Shown here: one piece after another, positions 14,193 through 22,304 of the stretch
How the letters are laid out: each line of letters starts with the position of its first letter
How positions within the stretch are numbered: position 1 is the first letter of the stretch
Source of the DNA: Limnochordia bacterium
Lineage (GTDB): Bacteria > Bacillota > Limnochordia > DUMW01
Length of the DNA stretch: 64,000 bases
Assembly: GCA_023230925.1 (NCBI GenBank)
Contig: JALNWK010000011.1
Coordinates: forward strand, 1-64,000
Direction: 5' to 3'
Made by a program: the position numbers and the translations under genes
Notes under the pieces: model-generated
What the model was told of the DNA's origin: nothing
The model's input: only the letters and a program-made list of their open reading frames with translations
Databases searched by the model: none

Positions 14193-17108
14193 CTACTTCG
14201 AGTCGCCTAGGAGATCGTCAGCACTGGTGATACCGAACTCCTCTTGCTTCCTCTGTAGTTCTCGGTTAATCTCACGAACAGCCTCTTCCAATGCTTCCAT
14301 GGCGTTCCAACCTTGTAAGACTACCCGGTTCCACGCATTGTTTACGTGCCGATCCGTGTAATAACCGCCCAACACAACAGGAATTTCCTGGAACCACTCC
14401 CACTGCTCCAAAATCGCCTCAATATCTCGACGCGGCCACGGGAGCGACTGCAATGCCTCGACGTTGGCTGTATTCCATCGAGCTTCCACACCGATTAGCG
14501 CCTCTAGCTCAGTTCCATATCGAGCTTGCACCTCAGCGCTGGTCCACCACTTTAGGAACTCCCATGCAGCTTCGGGATCCTCACAGTCTCTCATGATCAC
14601 CGCAACCTGGGACGAACCTCCTGCGCTTCTGTCGATGACACCGCCATCCTTCATATGGCCTGGCATAGGAGCCATCTCCCACCAACCAGTAATCTCAGGC
14701 GCAGCAACAGAAAGCTGTGTATAGACTCCATAGCCAGCAATCCCAATGGGAATCTCGCCACTACGCATCCTCATGTAGAAGTTTGCCTCCATCGGTATCC
14801 TGTAACTTGTATACAGATCCGTGTACTCCTTAAACGCCTGCAATGCCTCTGGTTGGTCTAATGCAGACTTCAACCCATCATCGGTATAGTACTTCCCACC
14901 CCGTTGATAGAGGAATGGCATGAATCCACCGGCATAGTAGAAGTCTAGACGATTGGCATGGAGGGTTGGAATCATCTTGTAGACGTCCTCCCAAGTCTGT
15001 GGAGGCTCGAGATCCAACATTCCTAGAATGTCCGTACGGTAAAACATCATGGAAAAATCCTGGTTCTCAGGTATGGCATACACTCCATCCCGGTACTGGA
15101 AGGGAGTCATGGCACCTGGTCGGAACCGAGTGATTACCTCCTCGTAATCCTCAAACTCGGAAAGGTCGACTAACCCATTTCGAATCGCAAATTCAACCGG
15201 CATCGTCGGTGGAACACCCATGGCAATATCGGGACCCTGCTGAGCCACGGAAGCTAGCAAAAGAACCTGGGTCTGGTTAGAAGGAAGGACGTTCATGTTT
15301 ACGTGTATGCCTGTCTCAGGCGTAAAGGTCTCTTCGGCCATCTCCTTAATAATCTGGGTCCACTCTCTGCCGCGTAGCGACCAAACCTCAAGAACCCTAC
15401 CTTCATCGTGGTAACTACCAACACCAGTATAGTCCTTGGCGAACGAGTCCTTGAAGTTAAAGAAGCTAAGTGACCATCTTTCCCAGGTACTAGACTTACC
15501 ACGTGGCTCCGGCACATCCGGTCCGGAAAACGCAATATAATCTAACCGTAATGGTTTTTCCTGAAGCTCCAGAATCCACGTTCCAAGGGACTGCTGGTTA
15601 CCTTGGAACCGTTCTAGACCCATCACCATGCGGTCAGGCTTATCCAAGAATTGATCAAGCTGTTCAAGAACAATTAATATGCTGTTAGCGATAATCGGTC
15701 GTTTACCACCAGCTAACTCTGTAAGGAAGTCAACTTCAGCGGCTAAGACGTCCCGTATTTCCTGTAATTCGTCTACTAGGCCCGGAATACGCTTCTCTAA
15801 CTCCCATTCCATATTGGGGTCCGGGTTTCGTCCAACTAACATGCTAATTCGGTGGCCCAATTCTGCCATTCTCCGAATAGTACTGGTGAAAACATGTACC
15901 GTACGGCTTACTTCACCGGCTTTAACCACCATACTAAGGGTATGCTCACCCGCTTCAAGTGGAATCAGATAAGGAACACCGTCTTCATCAGCAAAGCTTT
16001 CAACCCGCCAATGCTTATCCCGATAAAATCGAACCTCTTTCATTTCCTCGAAGAGAAACTGATCATCTACGCGAATCGAACGAATTGACGGTAGGTGCCC
16101 ATCCTGGTACACCCGCATTGATAGCTTGTAGAATCCGGTTTCCGGTACAGTAAAACGCCACGTGACCTCTTGGTTCCCGAGCCGCCAGCGCCATCCACCA
16201 AACTCGTTCAATCTCCACTGTCCCGCTGCAAAAGGCTCAGATAATGGATCGGAGCCAAATTCACGACGAAGGGTAGCATCACTTTTCACATAAGTATCCT
16301 CCGCCTGGAACTTGACAAGAACGTTGTCTACTTCCTTGTATCCTTTGGCCCGGTATTCATTTAACACCTGTTCATAACTAGGTATCTGTTCAAGTCCACC
16401 GAGCACGATGGTGTCCAGCACAATTGGCTCACCTAGAGCTTCAAGTCGGATCGTATGTGTTCCGGCCTCAAAGTAAAACAAAACAGGATCAAGGTAAAGA
16501 CCATCCGGATCATATAGGTCTGTATTCATCCAGCGCTTAATCTCAACTTGTGTAGGCTGTACATCATTACCCCGATTGTCCTGGATTGGAGGTGCGCTAT
16601 CCACAAACAGACGATTAAACTGAAAGCGACGTGCTTCCCTAAAGGGATATTCACCGTTGATTTTCATGGAGCGGCGAATCGGCGCACGCTTCCCTTCAAT
16701 CGGATAGTAGGTAAAGTTCATGCTATAAAGACCCGATTTAGGTATTTCGACGGTCCAATCGACCCAAGTCTCGTCCTCACGCCAGACTAGGAATTCCCCT
16801 TGACGCCCATCTAACTCGTCAATAACTTCCAAGGTCTGTGAGTTGGTATCGGAATAATCCACTGCTTTGATAACAATTTCAGTGTCAGTAACTTGGTAGC
16901 CCTGTTCCTCATAAAGCCCTAACATATTCCAGTAGGGTTCTTCGGGCAACTCAAAGAGACTGGACCGTACGTCAGCGGATGCATAGACTAAGTTCATACT
17001 GAATTGCAGTGATGCAATCAGGATTAATAACATACCTAACATTGCTAAAGTAGCTACCGCAAAGCGTATGCGCCGCTTGTCCGGAACTTTTGTGTTAATC
17101 GCAGCCAA
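14193..17108 (-). CDS. giant extracellular solute-binding protein with two N-terminal beta-domains
   Basis: 971 residues, more than twice the usual 420-450. One membrane helix (about 17-42) anchors it outside the cell. Two related beta-rich modules follow (about 60-245 and 265-430), each with a strand pattern ending in an AGxHTxxxxA-type element (EAGTHTIRLEA, EAGEHTLSMVV), like carbohydrate-binding modules of the CBM6/35 fold. A helical linker (about 430-520) leads to a family 1 solute-binding domain at about 565-960, with PDIAMGVPP, NGLVDLSEF and YAIPENQDF. Start TTG 17108 is eight bases after GGAGG. It probably captures a polymer or oligosaccharide for the two permeases downstream. The sugar is unknown. 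Confidence 0.87.
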   Translation of the reverse strand: MAAINTKVPDKRRIRFAVATLAMLGMLLILIASLQFSMNLVYASADVRSSLFELPEEPYWNMLGLYEEQGYQVTDTEIVIKAVDYSDTNSQTLEVIDELDGRQGEFLVWREDETWVDWTVEIPKSGLYSMNFTYYPIEGKRAPIRRSMKINGEYPFREARRFQFNRLFVDSAPPIQDNRGNDVQPTQVEIKRWMNTDLYDPDGLYLDPVLFYFEAGTHTIRLEALGEPIVLDTIVLGGLEQIPSYEQVLNEYRAKGYKEVDNVLVKFQAEDTYVKSDATLRREFGSDPLSEPFAAGQWRLNEFGGWRWRLGNQEVTWRFTVPETGFYKLSMRVYQDGHLPSIRSIRVDDQFLFEEMKEVRFYRDKHWRVESFADEDGVPYLIPLEAGEHTLSMVVKAGEVSRTVHVFTSTIRRMAELGHRISMLVGRNPDPNMEWELEKRIPGLVDELQEIRDVLAAEVDFLTELAGGKRPIIANSILIVLEQLDQFLDKPDRMVMGLERFQGNQQSLGTWILELQEKPLRLDYIAFSGPDVPEPRGKSSTWERWSLSFFNFKDSFAKDYTGVGSYHDEGRVLEVWSLRGREWTQIIKEMAEETFTPETGIHVNMNVLPSNQTQVLLLASVAQQGPDIAMGVPPTMPVEFAIRNGLVDLSEFEDYEEVITRFRPGAMTPFQYRDGVYAIPENQDFSMMFYRTDILGMLDLEPPQTWEDVYKMIPTLHANRLDFYYAGGFMPFLYQRGGKYYTDDGLKSALDQPEALQAFKEYTDLYTSYRIPMEANFYMRMRSGEIPIGIAGYGVYTQLSVAAPEITGWWEMAPMPGHMKDGGVIDRSAGGSSQVAVIMRDCEDPEAAWEFLKWWTSAEVQARYGTELEALIGVEARWNTANVEALQSLPWPRRDIEAILEQWEWFQEIPVVLGGYYTDRHVNNAWNRVVLQGWNAMEALEEAVREINRELQRKQEEFGITSADDLLGDSK

Positions 17109-17281
17109 TTAGACAACCTCCTCTTTCATAAATCAACCCATAGTCCAACCAGGATACTGACCTGCTTGAAGAAAGACATTGAGAACAAGGCCCGACATAA
17201 CTACAATATTCAACATTGCATCCGCTTATCCATAGTATCCAGATGGATCTAAACGTGCCAGGCTTACTAATATCTTGTACC

Positions 17282-17310
17282 ATTATAGTTTTTTGGGCAA
17301 TTCAAGTCAA
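17282..17310 (-). promoter_or_regulatory. sigma-A promoter of the sugar transporter operon
   Basis: On the minus strand TTGACT (17310-17305), a 17-base spacer and a perfect TATAAT (17287-17282) lie 170 bases before the binding-protein gene. This implies a leader of about 165 bases in which I see no terminator. It also separates the transporter from the upstream epimerase and DeoR genes. Confidence 0.8.
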
Positions 17311-17348
17311 GCCACCGGTTGGTATGAGGCTGATGGGGCTCTGACCTA

Positions 17349-18314
17349 CTAAGCCCACCACATTTCTCCTGCGGTCTCATAAATAAGAACGTTCTTTAAG
17401 AACTGTACGGCCTTTTCAAAGCCTTCACTAGGCGTCATTAGGCTATCTTCATGTTCAATACTCAGTACGTAATCATAGCCAACTAATCTAAGGTTGCTGA
17501 CAATATCATTCCATACAGATTCTGAATGACCATAGCCCACTGTGCGGAAAATCCAGCTTCGATTTATCTCATCGCCATAGTGTTTGGTATCCAAAACACC
17601 ATTGCGCGCCGTGTTAATTGGATCAATGCGGCAATCTTTTGCGTGAACGTGGTAAATGGCATCACCAAGTTCTCGAATTGTCGCAATTGGATCCATCCCT
17701 TGCCAAAACAGATGGCTTGGATCATAATTGGCACCAATTACAGGACCAACAGCATTTCGGAGCTTCAAGAGGGTCTCCGGGTTATATACTAAAAACCCTG
17801 GATGCATTTCCAAACCAATCTTCTCTACCCCGTGGTCCTTAGCAAACTGCACCTCTTCTTGCCAAAATGGAATAGCAGCCTCTTCCCACTGCCATTCTAA
17901 AACTTTGAGGAAATCATCCGGCCATGGGCAAGTAACCCAGTTTGGGTACTTAGCATTTGGCCCTTCACCTGGACACCCAGAGAACGTAAGTATAGTATCA
18001 ATGCCCAGTTTCTCTGCAAGTAGAATTGTCTTCCGCTGTACATCACGATGGGCCTTAGCCACTTCCTCCTGGGGATGAAGGGGATTTCCATGGCAACTCA
18101 AGGCACTAATCTGAATCCCCCGCTCATCGAAAAGTCGCTTCCATTTCTTGAGCTTGCCCGAATCTGCAAGAAGTTCGTCCACCGGACATTGGGCATTGCC
18201 TGGGTAGTTACCCGTACCCACTTCTATTGCGTCCAACCCTAATGACTTAATATAGTCAAGGGTTTCAACCAAGTTCTTCTGCGAAAAAAGCGCATTGAAC
18301 ACACCGAGTTTCAT
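17349..18314 (-). CDS. sugar phosphate isomerase/epimerase (TIM barrel)
   Basis: 321 residues, xylose-isomerase-like TIM barrel (IolE/DTE type). Typical landmarks are the N-terminal strand KLGVFNALF, LDAIEVGTGNYPG, the metal-ligand region IGLEMHPGF, NYDPSHLFWQGMDP, YHVHAKDCRID and LSIEHEDS. It should bind a divalent metal and act on a keto-sugar, a sugar acid or an inositol derivative. RBS AGGGGAGG precedes ATG 18314. It lies between the DeoR regulator and the transporter promoter, so it probably works on the imported sugar. Confidence 0.88.
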   Translation of the reverse strand: MKLGVFNALFSQKNLVETLDYIKSLGLDAIEVGTGNYPGNAQCPVDELLADSGKLKKWKRLFDERGIQISALSCHGNPLHPQEEVAKAHRDVQRKTILLAEKLGIDTILTFSGCPGEGPNAKYPNWVTCPWPDDFLKVLEWQWEEAAIPFWQEEVQFAKDHGVEKIGLEMHPGFLVYNPETLLKLRNAVGPVIGANYDPSHLFWQGMDPIATIRELGDAIYHVHAKDCRIDPINTARNGVLDTKHYGDEINRSWIFRTVGYGHSESVWNDIVSNLRLVGYDYVLSIEHEDSLMTPSEGFEKAVQFLKNVLIYETAGEMWWA

Positions 18315-18401
18315 TGAAAAACCTCCCCTAACATATGCCTAACAATAACACAGCCTCCCACAGAGGCCGTGGTTATTGCTTTGTTACTGTCTGTATTCGA
18401 C

Positions 18402-19223
18402 CTAAATGGACATATTCCTGCCCGGAGGGTACTCTTTTTTCCTGGTAATCGGTGCACTGCCCGTTTTTGCTTGCACTACCCTGATACCTCGCTCCCGCAT
18501 TTTCATAAGCCACTCGACGCTGGTCTTACTATCTGTAATTACGCAATTGATCTGGTCTAAATGAACAATATTACAGAAAGCAATGCGCCCAAATTTTGAG
18601 TAATCCACAACAACAATGGTTTCCTTGGCCGCCTTGACCATCAGTCGCTTAATCTCGCTGTCTACCTCGCTGGCATCAGTCAGTCCATGTTCGTCGGTAA
18701 TCCCCTTGCAGGAGAAAACTGCCTTGTCTACGTGAAATTGACTAATTGTCTTTGTTGCTACCGGACCTATGAACCCCAAACTGGTATTGCAGAGAGTACC
18801 ACCAACTCCAATAACTCTAATGTTAGGGTAAGCCGCCAGTTCTCCTATAATTCGCAGCGAATTTGTAACCACGGTTATATTCTTCTTCTGAACCAGCCGC
18901 TGCGCCGTATACAGGGCAGTACTGCTTGCGTCAAACATGATCGTATCTCCATCATTAATGAGCTCAACTGCCTGTAGCGCAATACTGGTTTTCTCTATCG
19001 GATTCTTGACTTCTCGGACATGGTATGGCAGCTCAAAACTAGAACCAACCCCAATGGCTCCCCCGTGGACTCGTCTGACCAATCCCTGCTTTTCCAGTTC
19101 CTCTAGGTCACGTCGAATAGTCTCTTCTGTAACACCGAATAACTCACTTAGGTTTGAGACCCGCACCGTACCCCATTTTTGAACTTCGTTCAAAATCCCT
19201 GCTCGGCGTTGCTCTCCGAGCAT
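18402..19223 (-). CDS. DeoR/GlpR-family transcriptional regulator
   Basis: 273 residues. An N-terminal winged helix (VSNLSELFGVTEETIRRDLE, about 20-39, then VRRVHGGA) is followed by a sugar-phosphate-sensing domain with ISQFHVDKAVFSCKGI and VVVDYSKFGR. Family members repress sugar genes until a phosphorylated intermediate binds. RBS AGAGGTGG before ATG 19223. It is upstream of and co-directional with the epimerase and transporter genes, its likely targets. The C-terminal tail ends in a short basic segment. Confidence 0.93.
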   Translation of the reverse strand: MLGEQRRAGILNEVQKWGTVRVSNLSELFGVTEETIRRDLEELEKQGLVRRVHGGAIGVGSSFELPYHVREVKNPIEKTSIALQAVELINDGDTIMFDASSTALYTAQRLVQKKNITVVTNSLRIIGELAAYPNIRVIGVGGTLCNTSLGFIGPVATKTISQFHVDKAVFSCKGITDEHGLTDASEVDSEIKRLMVKAAKETIVVVDYSKFGRIAFCNIVHLDQINCVITDSKTSVEWLMKMRERGIRVVQAKTGSAPITRKKEYPPGRNMSI

Positions 19224-19348
19224 AGTGGACCACCTCTAAACAACAGATTTGCCCTTTCAGGCCCTTACATACTTCTGCAGGCCTATGTAGATTTCCTGCC
19301 TAAATCATATCTGGTAAGACCAAGCGGGTTCATATTGGCAACGTTATT

Positions 19349-19403
19349 CCCCCAGTCTGTGGTGAATGGGGGACCGTTCGGTAGGGCACATCCGTACCCT
19401 ACC
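19349..19403. terminator. tandem hairpins between gpr and deoR
   Basis: CCCCCA-TGGGGG (19349-19372) and GGTAGGG-CCCTACC (19380-19403, 10-base loop) are perfect stems just after the end of gpr (19425, minus strand). There is no clear T-tract on that strand; on the plus strand the second is followed by TTCTCTT. They probably end the gpr transcript before deoR. Confidence 0.4.
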
Positions 19404-19424
19404 TTCTCTTAAGAATATCGTGCA

Positions 19425-20471
19425 TTACTGAATATATTTTAGTACCTCATTCAAATCCACTTGCTCATGTAAACAGGCGTTAAGGCCACCGGCCAATACA
19501 TCGGCAACATCATCGATGAGAACGTCGATCTCTTTTGGCGTCACAATCATGCTTCCCATGTAGGGCGTCAATAGCTGCTGGATAACTTGTTTACGCTGGT
19601 TACTGCCGCCTTCTTTGGAAGCTGTTCGTTCAGGGTGTGTGATCATTCTTGGATCCACGTGTAGGCTAGTAGCACGTGGAACATCTTCGTCTTGTTCAAA
19701 GGCCTCTGGACCTTCCTCCAATATCCGTAGTCCGTCATTGATAATCGTTGTAGCATGAATAACCGTAGGTACCCCAATCGAGACCACCGGGACCCCTAAG
19801 ACTTCCGGCGTAATGGCGAGGCGTCGGTTACCCACTCCTGCACCCGGATTTATTCCTGTATCGGATATCTGGACTGTACTACATAAACGCTTCGAGCTCC
19901 GAGAAGCCAAAGCATCAATGCAGATGACTAGGCCCGGCTTGATCCTTTGTGTAACACCGAGAATAATCTCGCCTGTTTCGATTCCAGTAAGCCCCAGGAC
20001 TCCCGGCGCTAAGGCGGCCACCGGTCTTAGCCCTCCTCTTCCCTCTGCAGGCACCAATTGGTACAGATGCCTTGTTACCATTATTTTGTTTACTACCTTT
20101 GGGCCCAGGGCATCAGGTGTAGCATTCCAGTTGCCCAAGCCAATTACCAGTACCACTGCCGAGGTATCCAGGTCCTTGGTATATCGGGTGAGTTCCTTTG
20201 CCAGAAGCTGACTTACCTCTTCCCTCGTTTCCACATCTCTCTGACGAAGGCCCTGGGCCTCTATCGTTGTGTAGTTTCCCGGTAGTTTGTTCATCATTTG
20301 TGCCCCGACCTTGGACTTGATGAAAATGCGGGTGACGGTAGCGGTTTTCCCTTCTTCCTTGTACACTTCCACCCCAGGTATTTCAGGTGGACCTTCTTCT
20401 TTAACGAAAAGTTCCTGGGCTTCTATGGCCAGATCGGTTCTCGTATCCAAATAGTCATACTCAGACCACAT
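19425..20471 (-). CDS. gpr: germination protease GPR
   Basis: 348 residues from ATG 20471, chosen because GGAGGTG lies six bases before it; a longer frame would add 12 unrelated residues. GPR is an aspartic-like protease that degrades small acid-soluble spore proteins at germination and is made as an inactive zymogen whose N-terminal propeptide is removed. Signature segments: RTDLAIEA at the N-terminus, VLVIGLGNWNATPDALGP, PGVLGLTGIETGEI, CIDALASR and NPGAGVGNRR. It shows that the organism makes endospores. Divergence from rpsT is the usual Firmicute arrangement. The forespore promoter could not be pinned down in the 385-base upstream gap. Confidence 0.95.
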   Translation of the reverse strand: MWSEYDYLDTRTDLAIEAQELFVKEEGPPEIPGVEVYKEEGKTATVTRIFIKSKVGAQMMNKLPGNYTTIEAQGLRQRDVETREEVSQLLAKELTRYTKDLDTSAVVLVIGLGNWNATPDALGPKVVNKIMVTRHLYQLVPAEGRGGLRPVAALAPGVLGLTGIETGEIILGVTQRIKPGLVICIDALASRSSKRLCSTVQISDTGINPGAGVGNRRLAITPEVLGVPVVSIGVPTVIHATTIINDGLRILEEGPEAFEQDEDVPRATSLHVDPRMITHPERTASKEGGSNQRKQVIQQLLTPYMGSMIVTPKEIDVLIDDVADVLAGGLNACLHEQVDLNEVLKYIQ

Positions 20472-20507
20472 ATTATGCACCTCCACTCTACAATATAGAA
20501 TGTCCAA

Positions 20508-20818
20508 TCCCGCAGAGCTTTATCCCGTACCCTTCCCGCATAATGGCAGGGCCTAAAAACAGTAGTTCGCAGAAATAAATCATATTTCAAAACAACAGTA
20601 AACATAATGCCCTACTTCAGCCATGGGATGGAAGGCCTGTCGCCTCTAGCATTGTACAGTCTGATGTTGTATAAGAATGTGTCTATACATACTCGTAGAA
20701 ATATCATGTGGTATTCTAATCATCGACATCGAACTTGCGACAATCATCAAGCTGGCTAATGGTGACAACTACTTCTTACCGGAGAAGGGCAATGGGGATG
20801 GCTCGACTGAGAAACAAC
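20508..20818. other. intergenic region between gpr and rpsT
   Basis: About 310 bases lie between the gpr leader and the rpsT promoter. I see no gene, no terminator and no clear sigma-F/G promoter boxes; the short open frames are unlike known proteins. Confidence 0.5.
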
Positions 20819-20847
20819 TTGCAAAGCAAGGCTGACCGTGGTAGAAT
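20819..20847 (+). promoter_or_regulatory. sigma-A promoter of rpsT
   Basis: TTGCAA (20819-20824), a 17-base spacer and TAGAAT (20842-20847) place the start of transcription near 20854, giving a leader of about 40 bases before rpsT. Confidence 0.65.
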
Positions 20848-20892
20848 TGCAATGGGCAAATTCGCGAATATTAGGGAGGCATATATACATCA

Positions 20893-21153
20893 ATGGCTAA
20901 TACACCTTCTGCCAAGAAACGCATCAAAGTTGCCGAACGCCGCAGCCTTAGAAATAAGTCGGTTCAATCAGGCGTTAAGACGGCAATCCGGAAATACCAA
21001 GTCGCCTTGGAAAACCAGCCGGAGAATGCTCCGGCATACCTTTCGGAGGCGGTTTCTTTACTAGACAAAGCTGCATCTAAGGGCGTTATCCACCCCAATA
21101 AAGCAGCAAGACGGAAATCCCGTCTTACTAAAGCACTAAACAAAGTCCAGTAA
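20893..21153 (+). CDS. rpsT: 30S ribosomal protein S20
   Basis: 86 residues, lysine/arginine-rich, all helical. ANTPSAKKRIKVAERR at the N-terminus and HPNKAARRKSRLTKAL near the C-terminus are diagnostic. It binds 16S rRNA early in small-subunit assembly. The AGGGAGG site is 13 bases before ATG 20893, longer than usual, which may reflect feedback control. Monocistronic, ending in a hairpin shared with convergent holA. Confidence 0.98.
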   Translation: MANTPSAKKRIKVAERRSLRNKSVQSGVKTAIRKYQVALENQPENAPAYLSEAVSLLDKAASKGVIHPNKAARRKSRLTKALNKVQ

Positions 21154-21159
21154 AATGGG

Positions 21160-21187
21160 GGGTGGTGTATCGATATCTACACCGCCC
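21160..21187. terminator. bidirectional hairpin between rpsT and holA
   Basis: GGGTGGTGTA and TACACCGCCC pair over 10 bases with one G-T pair and an 8-base loop, seven bases after the rpsT stop and eight before the holA stop. No T-tract follows on either strand, so strength is uncertain. Confidence 0.5.
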
Positions 21188-21194
21188 AACTCCA

Positions 21195-22211
21195 TTACAC
21201 CATCAACCTAATAAGAAACATTTCTAGATTAAGAGCTTGGCCTTCATAGCTTTCCTTTAGTCTCCTATCTCCTTCCATGATCAGTTCCATAATCTCTTGT
21301 ATCTGTCCCGGGGAGTATATCCGGCTTTGCGCACTTACCTTACTGATCACAAATGGATGACATCCTAAAACTCGGGCCATGTCCGACGCCTTATACCCAA
21401 GGCGCGTCAGACGCTGCACACCCATGATTAACCGGTACTGCCTTGCAATCATAATGAATATGCGCATGGGCTGCTCCCCAGAAGAGAGCATCTGTCTCAG
21501 GAGAACTAAGGCTTGCATCTTATCTCGCTTCCCGACAGCATCAACTAGAGCAAAAATGGCCTTATCCTCTGGGCCACTACTGGCAAGACTACTTAAACGA
21601 TCAAGCGTCTCCTTGGTAACTACACCTCCATCCCGACCACAATAGCAGCTAATCTTATCTATTTCATTGGCGGCCAACTGCAGATCTGTCTCGACTCGTT
21701 GCATCAATAACTCGAAGGCATCCTGTTCCAGGGAAACCCTGTTTTCCTTAAGCCGTTTGGCCACCCATTTACGCGCATCCACATTACTAACTGGATTAAA
21801 TTCCGCAATGCGTCCGATCTCATTGACCCGTTTGAAGAACTTCGTCCGCCGATCTATATTTGTCGATAGGATGATTAGGTGACTATCCCTCGGCAAGACC
21901 TCAACTATCTTAAGCAACTGCTCCGGCTGCAATCTGGTTTCATCAAAGCTTTGGATCAATGTCACTGAGACATCGGCCCCAATTGTCTGTGATGTGATCG
22001 ATTGAACTAAGTGGTCGAACTGAAGGTCTCCACCCTGAAAACTCGTTAGGGCCCAATCTCTTTGTTCCATGGGTACCAATGCTTCCAGTAGTTCCTCTGA
22101 GGCCTTATCCTTAAGGTACGTTTCCTGACCAAAAAGCCAATATACAGGAGCAAAACTCCTCTTCGAGATATCGTCCTGAATCAGTTGATACCCACTTTCT
22201 CCCTTTGCCAT
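21195..22211 (-). CDS. holA: DNA polymerase III subunit delta
   Basis: 338 residues. Delta opens the sliding clamp as part of the clamp loader. Recognised by the N-terminal VYWLFGQETYLKD, by FNPVSNVDARKWVAKRLKE, ELLMQRVETDLQLAANEIDKI and the C-terminal collar-domain segment MRIFIMIARQYRLIMGV. It lacks an intact P-loop, as expected for delta. ATG 22211 follows GAGAGGAG. The comEC-holA-rpsT-gpr order is classic for Firmicutes. Confidence 0.94.
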   Translation of the reverse strand: MAKGESGYQLIQDDISKRSFAPVYWLFGQETYLKDKASEELLEALVPMEQRDWALTSFQGGDLQFDHLVQSITSQTIGADVSVTLIQSFDETRLQPEQLLKIVEVLPRDSHLIILSTNIDRRTKFFKRVNEIGRIAEFNPVSNVDARKWVAKRLKENRVSLEQDAFELLMQRVETDLQLAANEIDKISCYCGRDGGVVTKETLDRLSSLASSGPEDKAIFALVDAVGKRDKMQALVLLRQMLSSGEQPMRIFIMIARQYRLIMGVQRLTRLGYKASDMARVLGCHPFVISKVSAQSRIYSPGQIQEIMELIMEGDRRLKESYEGQALNLEMFLIRLMV

Positions 22212-22281
22212 AAGCGTCTCCTCTCCATTTACCCTTTGTCCTTGTCAAAGGACAGGCACCAAAGCACAGTGCTCATTAACT

Positions 22282-22304
22282 AAAAAGCCGACTACTAGTA
22301 TCGG
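22282..22304 (-). terminator. probable terminator after comEC
   Basis: A short stem, CCGA/TCGG extended by a wobble pair (22288-22304), overlaps the comEC stop codon and is followed on the minus strand by CTTTTTAG. The stem is weak but the T-tract is well placed. Confidence 0.4.
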
